DNA of 64,000 nt from Streptomyces bambusae (lineage in GTDB: Bacteria; Actinomycetota; Actinomycetes; Streptomycetales; Streptomycetaceae): positions 186,001 through 250,000 of the forward strand of contig NZ_JAJAUZ010000002.1 in the NCBI RefSeq assembly GCF_020532645.1. The letters run 5' to 3'. The notes under the pieces are model-generated. The model had not been told where the DNA came from and ran no database searches. It worked only from the letters and a program-made list of their open reading frames with translations. This document shows positions 23,916 through 33,706 of the stretch, piece by piece. Each line of letters opens with the position of its first letter. Positions within the stretch are counted from its first letter, which is position 1. A program made the translations under genes and the position numbers.

Positions 23916-24599
23916 TTAAAGCCGCGATCCAGCCGTGTTGACGGCAGGTTGCGAAGTCCTCACGCGTCCGCCGTCCGGGCGGCGCAGCCGGTGGACGGCC
24001 GCGGCCCGGTCCACGTGCCCGGTGGTCAGCGCGCGCGCCCGGACGGCGTCCCCGCGGGCGACGGCGTCGACGATCGCCCCGTGCTCGGCCCAGGACTCCA
24101 CCGGGTTCAGCGGCACGTCCACGGTGTACATCCAGGCCGTCTTGTGGCGCAGCTGGGTGAGCAGCGCCACCAGCCCGGGGCTGCCGGAGGCCTGGGCGAG
24201 CGTCTCGTGGAACCAGCCGCCGAGCGCGCGCAGGTCCTCGCGCTCGCCGCGCCGGGCCCGCTCCTGGCCGAGCCGGACGAGGCCCCGGAGCACTCTGAGG
24301 TGGCCCTCGGTGCGCCGCTGGGCGGCCCGGGCGGCACCCAGCGGCTCCAGGAGCAGCCGGACCTCCAGCAGGTCGGCGGCCTCTTCGGTGGTGGGCTCCG
24401 CCACGCAGGCGCCGGCATGCCGGCGGGTGGTCACGAACCCCTCGGACTCCAGGGTGCGCAGCGCTTCCCGCACGGGCACCCGGGAGACCCCGTACCGGCG
24501 GGCGAGCACTTCCTCGGTGAGCCGGGCGCCCGGCTCGAAGACACCGGAGACGATGTCCTCGCGGATGGCCGTGCACACCGCATGCGCAGGAATTCGCAA
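23916..24599 (-). CDS. GntR-family transcriptional regulator (FadR subfamily)
   Basis: The 227-residue regulator has an N-terminal winged helix (about 5-75: DIVSGVFEPGARLTEEVLARRYGVSRVPVREALRTLESEG in pieces, the GntR signature) and a C-terminal all-helical FCD ligand domain (about 85-215). I chose TTG 24599 (LRIPAHAV) because GGAGG lies at the right distance. An open frame extends to 24716 but that part is AT-richer and lacks the family's sequence. FadR-type regulators sense carboxylic acids; the ligand here is unknown. Two palindromic elements just upstream may be its own operator. It is not DasR, which has a UTRA domain. Confidence 0.87.
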   Translation of the reverse strand: MRIPAHAVCTAIREDIVSGVFEPGARLTEEVLARRYGVSRVPVREALRTLESEGFVTTRRHAGACVAEPTTEEAADLLEVRLLLEPLGAARAAQRRTEGHLRVLRGLVRLGQERARRGEREDLRALGGWFHETLAQASGSPGLVALLTQLRHKTAWMYTVDVPLNPVESWAEHGAIVDAVARGDAVRARALTTGHVDRAAAVHRLRRPDGGRVRTSQPAVNTAGSRL

Positions 24600-24644
24600 A
24601 ACCGGACCTCCGCTTCTCCCCGCACCATGCGGTCGGCGACTGAT

Positions 24645-24679
24645 GTGCTGCGACTCTATTTCAGCACAGCGGAATTCCG
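24645..24679. promoter_or_regulatory. Inverted repeats upstream of the GntR gene
   Basis: GTGCTG-N11-CAGCAC (24645-24667) is followed by the perfect palindrome CGGAATTCCG (24670-24679). Both lie 45-80 bases before the regulator start, fitting an autoregulatory operator. The identity of the binding protein is inference. Confidence 0.4.
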
Positions 24680-24742
24680 GAGGGCTTCCGCCGGGAAAAC
24701 TCCGTATTTCGGCCACGCCCCGGACCGGTCCTCCCGGACACG

Positions 24743-24778
24743 CCGAAGGCCCCGGCTCGCGGGAGCCGGGGCCTTCGG
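24743..24778 (-). terminator. Hairpin terminator after the M23 peptidase gene
   Basis: A perfect 16-bp stem (24743-24758 with 24763-24778) closes a GCGG tetraloop, 23 bases after the stop codon. Confidence 0.85.
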
Positions 24779-24800
24779 GGAGTGCGGGGTGCGCCGCGGG

Positions 24801-25595
24801 TCAGATGCTGACGCCGTGCGAGCGCAGGTACGAGATCGGGTCGATGTCCGAGCCGTAGTCGGCGCCGGTGCGGGCCTCGAAGTGGAGGTGCGGGCCGCTG
24901 GAGTTGCCGGTGGAGCCCGACAGGCCGATCTGCTGGCCGGGGGTGACCTGCTGGCCGACGACCACGTTCAGCGAGTTCATGTGGCCGTACTGGGTGTACG
25001 AGCCGTCGTTGTGCTTGATCACGACGTTGTTGCCGTACGCACCGCCCCAGCCGGCCTCGACGACGACGCCCATGCCGACCGCGCGCACGGAGGTACCGGA
25101 GGCCGCGTGGAAGTCGATGCCGGTGTGGCTGCCGGAGGACCACATGGCGCCGCCGGCCTTGTACTGGGTGCTGACGTACGAGCCGTCGATCGGGGAGACG
25201 AACTGGAGCAGGCGCTTGCGCTCGGCCTCGCGCTCGGCACGCTCCTTCGCCTCACGCTCGGCCTTGGCCTTCGCCTCGGCCTTGGCGCGGGCCTCGGCGG
25301 CGCGCTGCTTGGCCTCGGCCTCGGCCTGGGCCTCGGCGGCGGCGATCTCGGCGGCCTGCGCCTGGGAGACGGCCTGGGCCTCGATCTGGCCCGCGGTGTC
25401 CTCGGCGACGACGACGGTGTTGAGACCCGTGTCCTCGAACCGCTCGGGGGCCGTGTCGGCGGCGAACGCGGGGGCCGCGAGCGAGCCCACCACACCGGTG
25501 GCGGCGAGAGCGGTGACCCCGGCTATACCGGCGGCCTTGCGGTTCAGACGGCTGGAACCACGGTGCTTGCCGGTGGGACGACTGCCAAACGCCAT
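24801..25595 (-). CDS. Secreted M23 family (LytM-type) cell-wall endopeptidase
   Basis: The 264-residue protein has a signal peptide (about 1-46: basic start, LNRKAAGIAGVTALAATGVVGSLAAPAFAA in pieces, AFA-A cleavage). A long Ala/Glu/Lys coiled coil follows (about 70-130), then a C-terminal M23 zinc peptidase domain (about 135-255). The zinc motifs SHTGIDFHA (HxxxD) and GPHLHFE (HxH) are intact, so the domain should cut peptidoglycan cross-bridges. The mRNA leader carries a c-di-AMP riboswitch, and a Crp-type palindrome lies further upstream. This resembles the control of Streptomyces resuscitation-promoting factor rpfA, so the enzyme probably acts in wall remodelling during growth or germination. 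Confidence 0.95.
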   Translation of the reverse strand: MAFGSRPTGKHRGSSRLNRKAAGIAGVTALAATGVVGSLAAPAFAADTAPERFEDTGLNTVVVAEDTAGQIEAQAVSQAQAAEIAAAEAQAEAEAKQRAAEARAKAEAKAKAEREAKERAEREAERKRLLQFVSPIDGSYVSTQYKAGGAMWSSGSHTGIDFHAASGTSVRAVGMGVVVEAGWGGAYGNNVVIKHNDGSYTQYGHMNSLNVVVGQQVTPGQQIGLSGSTGNSSGPHLHFEARTGADYGSDIDPISYLRSHGVSI

Positions 25596-25611
25596 GAAGG
25601 GGCTGATCCTT

Positions 25612-25805
25612 TCCTTCCCTCTCGCCTACCGGGTTAGCTGACGGGTTCGGAGCAGGAAGGTCTCCTACGGGCCCCCTCTGGCGAGGCGGTCCGATTCACC
25701 CCAGGGACTGATGTGGGTCCCCGGCTCCCCAGGCTCGCGCCTGACGGGGACTCGGCGATTGCTGTCCGGTGCCGCGGGTGCGGCGCTTACAGCTGACGGA
25801 CAGCA
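25612..25805 (-). promoter_or_regulatory. Cyclic di-AMP riboswitch (ydaO/yuaA type) leader of the M23 gene
   Basis: Read on the minus strand, the leader contains the conserved blocks of the class in order: GGGGAGCCGGGG (near 25719-25732), GGGGTGAATCGG (25691-25702), and CCGAACCCGTCAGCTAACC (near 25650-25632) followed by GGTAGGCGAGAG just before the ribosome site. A helix formed by 25761-25768 and 25797-25804 precedes the core. In Streptomyces this class sits before cell-wall hydrolase genes and switches expression off when c-di-AMP is high. The boundaries given are approximate. Confidence 0.88.
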
Positions 25806-25857
25806 AGCCCGACGCTAGGCGGATCTTCATCCAATCGCCAAACACACGCGCGCTTTT

Positions 25858-25871
25858 GTGGCGTACGCCAC
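25858..25871. promoter_or_regulatory. Crp-type palindrome upstream of the riboswitch leader
   Basis: GTGGCGTACGCCAC is a perfect 14-bp palindrome and fits the Streptomyces Crp consensus GTG(N6)GNCAC exactly. A TTGACC hexamer (25886-25881, minus strand) lies just upstream and could be the -35 box. Confidence 0.55.
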
Positions 25872-25919
25872 TGCTCAGAAGGTCAACCATCAGACCTAAT
25901 CGGACATTTGAGACAAGAT

Positions 25920-25950
25920 GGGGCCCTGACGGAAAATCCGTCAGGGCCCC
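25920..25950 (-). terminator. Hairpin terminator after the M16 protease operon
   Basis: A perfect 14-bp stem (25920-25933 with 25937-25950) closes an AAA loop, 35 bases after the stop of the second M16 gene. Confidence 0.88.
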
Positions 25951-25985
25951 GGGGGTTTCAGGCCACTTCGGGCCGCTCCCGACGG

Positions 25986-27377
25986 CTAGGGGGCGACCAC
26001 GGTGACGTCACCGATGCCCAGTGCCCGCACCGGCTCCTCGATCTGCGAGGCGTCGCCGACAAGGACCGTCACCAGGCGGTCCACCGGGAACGCGTTGACG
26101 ACCGCCGAAGTGGCCTCCACCGTCCCGGTTCCGGCCAGCCGCGCGTACAGGTCCGCCTGGAAGCCGTCCGGCAGCTCCTGCTCGACCTGGTCGGCCAGGG
26201 TGCCCGCGACCGCGGCGGCGGTCTCGAACTTCAGCGGGGCCACGCCCACCAAGTTCTGCACGGCCACGTCCCGTTCGCTGTCCGTCAGACCACCCTCGGC
26301 CAGCGTCCGCAGCACCTTCCACAGGTCCTCCAGTGCCGGACCGGTGTTCGGGGTGTCCACGGAGCCGCTGATGGCGAGCATCGCCGCGCCCGTGCCCGCC
26401 GCGGTCGAGCGCAGCACCTGCCCGAAGGACCGCACGCCGTACGTGTAGCCCTTCTCCTCGCGCAGCACCTTGTCGAGGCGCGAGGTCAGGGTGCCGCCGA
26501 GGCAGTACGTGCCGAGGACCTGGGCCGGCCACACCCGGTCGTGCCGGTCGGCGCCGATCCGGCCGATGAGCAGCTGCGTCTGGACCGCGCCGGGGCGGTC
26601 CACGATGACCACGCGGCCGGTGTCGTCGGCGGTGATCGCCGGCACCGGGCGGACCTCGGCGGTGCCGCCGGTCCAGATGCCGAGGGTGTCCGCGAGGACC
26701 TCGTCGAGGTCGGTGCCGCTCAGGTCGCCGACCACCACGGCAGTCGCCGTGGAGGGCCGCACGTGCGCCTCGTAGAACGCGCGCACGGCGGCGGCGTCGA
26801 TCCGGGCCACCGTCTCCTCGGTGCCCTGGCGCGGCCTGGACATCCGCAGGGAGGCCGGGAACAACTCCTTGGAGAGCTGCTTGGCCGCCATCCGCGAGGG
26901 GTTGGCCAGCTCGTGCGGGATCTCGTCGAGACGGTTGCGGACCAGGCGGTCCACCTCGCTGTCGGCGAAGGCGGGGGCGCGCAGCGCCTCGGCGAGCAGG
27001 CCGACCGCCTTGTGCAGGCGGGAGACCGGCACCTCCAGGGAGACCCGGACGCCCGGGTGGTCGGCGTGCGCGTCGAGGGTGGCGCCGCAGCGCTCCAGCT
27101 CGGCGGCGAACTCCTCGGCGGAGTGCTTGTCGGTGCCCTCGGACAGCGCGCGGGCCATGATCGTGGCCACCCCGTCCAGACCCTCCGGCTCGGCGTCCAG
27201 CGGGGCCGCGAGGATGATCTCGACCGCCACCACCTGCTGGCCGGGCCGGTGGCAGCGCAGCACCGTCAGGCCGTTGGCCAGCGAGCCCCGCTCCGGGGCC
27301 GGGAAGGCCCAGGGCTTGGCGCTGCCCGCCTCGGGGCGGGGGTGGAAGGTCATGGTGGCTGCGGTCGCGTCGCTCAC
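25986..27377 (-). CDS. M16 family peptidase-like protein, non-catalytic partner
   Basis: The 463-residue protein has the two-lobed M16 fold. There is no HxxEH: the place of the zinc motif reads ATIMARALSEGTDKHS. The C-terminal Arg/Tyr motif EEKGYTYGVRSFG is present, as in the beta-subunits of heterodimeric M16B enzymes, where the inactive chain supplies this R/Y pair. The GTG start (VSDATAATMTFHPRP) overlaps the stop of the upstream catalytic M16 gene by 4 bases (GTGA), so the two are made in equal amounts and probably form one alpha-beta protease. A strong terminator follows. Confidence 0.9.
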   Translation of the reverse strand: MSDATAATMTFHPRPEAGSAKPWAFPAPERGSLANGLTVLRCHRPGQQVVAVEIILAAPLDAEPEGLDGVATIMARALSEGTDKHSAEEFAAELERCGATLDAHADHPGVRVSLEVPVSRLHKAVGLLAEALRAPAFADSEVDRLVRNRLDEIPHELANPSRMAAKQLSKELFPASLRMSRPRQGTEETVARIDAAAVRAFYEAHVRPSTATAVVVGDLSGTDLDEVLADTLGIWTGGTAEVRPVPAITADDTGRVVIVDRPGAVQTQLLIGRIGADRHDRVWPAQVLGTYCLGGTLTSRLDKVLREEKGYTYGVRSFGQVLRSTAAGTGAAMLAISGSVDTPNTGPALEDLWKVLRTLAEGGLTDSERDVAVQNLVGVAPLKFETAAAVAGTLADQVEQELPDGFQADLYARLAGTGTVEATSAVVNAFPVDRLVTVLVGDASQIEEPVRALGIGDVTVVAP

Positions 27378-28762
27378 TGGGCCGCCTTCTCGGTGTCGTC
27401 GTGCTGTCCGGCGGCCGCCTCGGCCGCATCCGTCTCTTCGGGGTCCCCGTCCGCGCCCTGGGCGAGCGGCTCGTACACGAGCACCGCGCGGTTGTCGGGG
27501 CGCAGCCGGGCGGCGGCCACGGCCTGGACCTCCTCGGCGGTGACGTCGAGGACCCGCCCGACGGCGGTCAGCGCCAGCTGCGGGTCGCCGAAGAGGACGG
27601 CGTACCGGCAGAGTTCGTCGGCGCGGCCGGCGACCGTGCCGAGCCGGTCCAACCACTCGCGCTCCAGCTGGGCCTGGGCACGCTCCATCTCCTCAGCGGT
27701 CGGCCCCTCGGCGGCGAACCGGGCCAGCTCCTCGTCGACCGCGGCCTCGATGCGGGGCACGTCCACGCCACCGGAGGTCTTGACGTCCAGCCAGCCCAGC
27801 GAGGGCGCGCCGGCCAGCCGCAGCAGGCCGAAGCCGGCGGCCACGGCCGTCTGGTCGCGGCGCACCAGGCGGTTGTGCAGGCGAGAGGACTCTCCGCCGC
27901 CGAGCACGGTCAGCGCCAGGTCCGCGGCGTCGCACTCGCGGGTGCCGTCGTGCGGCAGCCGGTACGCAGCCATCAGCGCGCGGGCCGGCACGTCCTCGGC
28001 GATCTCCTCGCGCAGCTGGCCGCCCATGGTCTCGGGCAGCGAGCCGTCCCGCGGGGGCTGCTTGCCGTCGTGCGAGGGGATGGAGCCGAAGTACTTCTCG
28101 ATCCAGGCGAGGGTCAGCTCGGGGTCGATGTCGCCGACGACCGACAGCACCGCGTTGTTGGGGGCGTAGTACGTACGGAAGAAGTTCCGCGCGTCCTCCA
28201 GCGAGGCCGCGTCCAGGTCGGCCATCGAGCCGATCGGGGTGTGGTGGTACGGGTGGCCCTCGGGGTAGGCCAGGGCCGTCAGGCGCTCGAAGGCGGTGCC
28301 GTACGGCACGTTGTCGTAGCGCTGGCGGCGCTCGTTCTTGACGACGTCCCGCTGGTTCTCCATCGACTCCTCGTCGAGGGCGGTCAGCAGGGAGCCCATG
28401 CGGTCGGCCTCCAGCCAGAGCGCGAGCTCCAGCTGGTGGGCGGGCATGGTCTCGAAGTAGTTGGTCCGCTCGAAGCTGGTGGTGCCGTTGAGGGACCCGC
28501 CCGCACCCTGGACCAGCTCGAAGTGCCCGTTGCCGGGTACGCTCGCGGAGCCCTGGAACATCAGGTGCTCGAAGAGGTGAGCCAGACCCGTGCGCCCCTT
28601 GACCTCGTGGCGCGAACCCACGTCGTACCAGAGGCAGACCGCCGCGACCGGGGTCAGGTGGTCCTCGGAGAGCACCACGCGCAGGCCGTTGGCCAGGCGG
28701 TGCTCGGTAGCCGACAGGCCGCCGGTGGCGTCCTGAGCTGTGGCCGTGTGACCCATGGGCAT
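27374..28762 (-). CDS. M16 family zinc metallopeptidase, catalytic subunit
   Basis: The 462-residue protein has the inverted zinc motif HLFEH (residues 62-66) and the distal zinc ligand Glu144 in VKNERRQRYDN, so it is the active subunit. The C-terminal half lacks the GYTYGVRSF motif found in its partner, consistent with a split active site across two chains as in mitochondrial processing peptidase-like M16B enzymes. The ATG at 28762 has AAGGGA upstream. It is divergent from parC with 172 bases between. No signal peptide is seen, so the pair should work in the cytosol on small unfolded peptides; the substrate is unknown. Confidence 0.93.
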   Translation of the reverse strand: MPMGHTATAQDATGGLSATEHRLANGLRVVLSEDHLTPVAAVCLWYDVGSRHEVKGRTGLAHLFEHLMFQGSASVPGNGHFELVQGAGGSLNGTTSFERTNYFETMPAHQLELALWLEADRMGSLLTALDEESMENQRDVVKNERRQRYDNVPYGTAFERLTALAYPEGHPYHHTPIGSMADLDAASLEDARNFFRTYYAPNNAVLSVVGDIDPELTLAWIEKYFGSIPSHDGKQPPRDGSLPETMGGQLREEIAEDVPARALMAAYRLPHDGTRECDAADLALTVLGGGESSRLHNRLVRRDQTAVAAGFGLLRLAGAPSLGWLDVKTSGGVDVPRIEAAVDEELARFAAEGPTAEEMERAQAQLEREWLDRLGTVAGRADELCRYAVLFGDPQLALTAVGRVLDVTAEEVQAVAAARLRPDNRAVLVYEPLAQGADGDPEETDAAEAAAGQHDDTEKAAQ

Positions 28763-28934
28763 GTGGTCCCTTCGATCGCGATGCAGGGTTTTCTGTCAGC
28801 CCTGCCACTGTATGCAAGCGTGCCGACACCCGGAGAAGTTCCCGGTCACCCCTGGGTCGGGGTCGGCGTTGTCAGAGCGGCGGTCCACAATGGACCGCGT
28901 CAGACCCAGACCTTGGTAAGGAGCCGCAGCAGCG

Positions 28935-31388
<2,454 letters not shown>

Positions 31389-31417
31389 GACGTACGGCAG
31401 GCACTCCTGCCGCCGTG

Positions 31418-31450
31418 GATCAGGCCTGATCATCCCGATCAGGCCTGATC
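31418..31450. repeat. Two identical 14-bp palindromes (GATCAGGCCTGATC)
   Basis: GATCAGGCCTGATC occurs at 31418-31431 and again at 31437-31450, 5 bases apart. Each copy is a perfect palindrome. Together they can also form a 15-bp hairpin with a 5-base loop. The element begins 30 bases after the parC stop and ends 58 bases before the next start, so it could be a parC terminator, a double operator, or both. Confidence 0.8.
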
Positions 31451-31508
31451 CGTCCGGCCCTCAACTACAGTCGGTGGCAGGGACCGAAGGTGGGGGTAGG
31501 CACAGCGC

Positions 31509-33668
31509 ATGAGCCGTCGATCGAGTGGGCCGGCCGGCATCTGGGCCGAGGCCCAGCGGCAGCACGACCAGGCCCGGCTGGCGCAGCAGCGGGAGAGCGA
31601 GCGCCGGCAGCGGGCGTACGAGCGCGAACTGGCGCGCAGTCAGCGCGAGCACCAGGCGGCGTACCGCCGGCACCGTGAGGCCGAGGCCCGGGGGCAGACC
31701 GAGCAGATCGAGGCGGAAGTGGCCCGGCTCCAGGGGATGCTGGCGGCCGGCTGCCGGACGCCCGCGTTCCGGATGACCGTCATGCGCCGTCCCGAAGAGG
31801 TGCAGCCGTTCGACCCGGGCGCCCTCGCCCAGCCCGTCCCGATGCCCGAACTGCGCTACTTCCAGCCGCAGACCGGCTGGGGGCTGACGGCCGGCCGCCG
31901 GGAGCGGGCCGAGCGCGAGGCCCACGCCCGCTATACGGAGGCCTGGCAGACCGCGCAGGCCGCCGAGGCCCGGCGCCGTCAGGACCTGGCCGAGTACCGG
32001 GCCGGCTACGACCGCTGGGCGGCCGAGCAGCTGGCCGGGATCCGCGCCCACAACGACGGTCTGGCCGCGCAGGCGCAGGCCCTGCGCGACGGCGACCCCG
32101 ACGCGGTCGTGGACTACTTCTCCGCCGCCCTCTACGCGTCCGCGGCCTGGCCGCAGGAACTCCCCCGGCAGGTGGCGGCGGCGTACGACAGCCGGCTCCG
32201 CGAGCTGGTGCTGGCCTGGGAGCTGCCGGGGTTCGGGATCGTCCCGCAGGCCAAGTCCGTACGGTTCGTGGCGAGCACCGACGAGGACCGGGAGACCGCC
32301 CGCCCGGTCACCCAGCGGCGGGCCCTGTACCGGGACGCGCTCGCCCAGTGCCTGCTGCTGGTACTGCGCGAGGTGTACGCGGCGGACGAGTTCGGGGCGC
32401 TCGACTCGGTGGTGGTCAACGGTTTCGTGGACGACCACGATCCGGTGACGGGCCGGCAGGCCCGGCTGGTGCTGGCGAGCGTCACGGCCGCCCGCGGCAC
32501 CTTCCAGGGCCTGCACCTGGAGCAGGTGAGCGCGGTGGACTGCCTGGTGGAGGGCCTGCGCGGGCAGCTGTCCGCGCGTCCCGACCAGCTGACCGCGGTC
32601 CGCCCCGGGCGGCTGCCCGAGGAAGTCGGCGCGGACGTGGTCACGCACGGCGGCGCGGCCGCGGCCGCGGCGGCGCAGGGCGACGAACCGGACCTGTTCG
32701 CGATGGACCCGATCGACTTCGAGCACCTGGTCGCGGAGCTGTTCCGGGCGATGGGCATGGAGGCGGTGACCACCCAGCGGTCGGGGGACGGCGGAGTGGA
32801 CGTGGAGGCGGTGGACCCGGCGCCGATCCGCGGCGGCCGGATCGTGGTCCAGGTCAAGCGCTACCGGAACACGGTGCCGCCGACCGCGGTCCGGGACCTG
32901 TACGGCACGGTGCAGGACGCCGGGGCGAACAAGGGCGTGCTGGTCACCACCTCGTCTTTCGGCCCGGGCTCGCACCGCTTCGCCGAGGGCAAGCCGCTGG
33001 AGCTGGTCTCCGGCCCCGACCTGGTCGAGCTGCTGCACCGGCACGGGCTGCGGGGCCGGCTGGGCCCGGGCGGGGCCGCGGCGGGCGGTGGCGGCGCGGG
33101 TGGGCGGAGCCGGGCGGCAGCAGCCTCGCGGGCGCCGGCGCAGGCCGCTGTGGAACCCCGTGTTCCGTCGCCGCGCACGAGCTCCGAGCACAACGTGCTG
33201 GGGATGTCCTGGTCCGGCTCGGTGGTGCTCGACGTGTGCGCACTGGTGTGCACCGGCAGCCGGGCGCTCGGCGACGAGCACTTCGTCTACTTCAACAACC
33301 CGCAGACCCCGGACGGCTCGGTCCGCTCGGGCACCCACACGCCCCCGGACCGGGCGGCCGTGGAGGTCTCCTTCGAGGCCCTGCCGGCATCGGCGGACCG
33401 GCTGGTGCTGGTGGCCGCGGTGGACCCGGAGACCGACCCTGCCGCCGACCTGGCCGGTTTCACGGACGCCCGGATCCGGCTCCTGGACGCCTCCGGGGAG
33501 GAACTCGGCACGCTCGAGGTCTCCGACGGACGTCCAGGCGAGACCGCCCTGGTGCTCGGCTCCTTCCGGCGCCGGCCGAACGGCGACTGGGACTTCGTCG
33601 CCGGCGGCAAGGGCTACCGCGGCGGCCTGGCGGACCTGCTCGGCGACCACGGGATCGACGTGGCCTAG
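31509..33668 (+). CDS. Mrr-type restriction endonuclease domain fused to a TerD domain
   Basis: The 719-residue protein has four parts. Residues about 10-75 and 125-190 are charged coiled coils rich in Arg/Gln/Glu. Residues about 195-390 are a helical/beta region I cannot assign. Residues 399-510 form an Mrr-like PD-(D/E)xK nuclease: IDFEHLVAELFRAMG, Asp431 in GDGGVDVEA, and Gln448/Lys450 in VQVKRY, all catalytic residues intact. Residues about 560-719 form a TerD (tellurite-resistance/chemical-damage) domain. The nuclease cuts or senses DNA; TerD domains bind calcium and assemble membrane-linked complexes. A stress- or phage-response role is inference. No modification methylase is nearby. 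AAGGTGGGGG lies about 10 bases before the ATG. Confidence 0.87.
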   Translation: MSRRSSGPAGIWAEAQRQHDQARLAQQRESERRQRAYERELARSQREHQAAYRRHREAEARGQTEQIEAEVARLQGMLAAGCRTPAFRMTVMRRPEEVQPFDPGALAQPVPMPELRYFQPQTGWGLTAGRRERAEREAHARYTEAWQTAQAAEARRRQDLAEYRAGYDRWAAEQLAGIRAHNDGLAAQAQALRDGDPDAVVDYFSAALYASAAWPQELPRQVAAAYDSRLRELVLAWELPGFGIVPQAKSVRFVASTDEDRETARPVTQRRALYRDALAQCLLLVLREVYAADEFGALDSVVVNGFVDDHDPVTGRQARLVLASVTAARGTFQGLHLEQVSAVDCLVEGLRGQLSARPDQLTAVRPGRLPEEVGADVVTHGGAAAAAAAQGDEPDLFAMDPIDFEHLVAELFRAMGMEAVTTQRSGDGGVDVEAVDPAPIRGGRIVVQVKRYRNTVPPTAVRDLYGTVQDAGANKGVLVTTSSFGPGSHRFAEGKPLELVSGPDLVELLHRHGLRGRLGPGGAAAGGGGAGGRSRAAAASRAPAQAAVEPRVPSPRTSSEHNVLGMSWSGSVVLDVCALVCTGSRALGDEHFVYFNNPQTPDGSVRSGTHTPPDRAAVEVSFEALPASADRLVLVAAVDPETDPAADLAGFTDARIRLLDASGEELGTLEVSDGRPGETALVLGSFRRRPNGDWDFVAGGKGYRGGLADLLGDHGIDVA

Positions 33669-33706
33669 GAGGTGGGCGTACGGCCCCGAGCCGGGCGTGA
33701 CCCGGG

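Noticed and set aside
25612..25985. A small gene in the 390-base gap upstream of the M23 gene
   Set aside because: The gap is accounted for by the riboswitch, the Crp-type palindrome and the M16 terminator.
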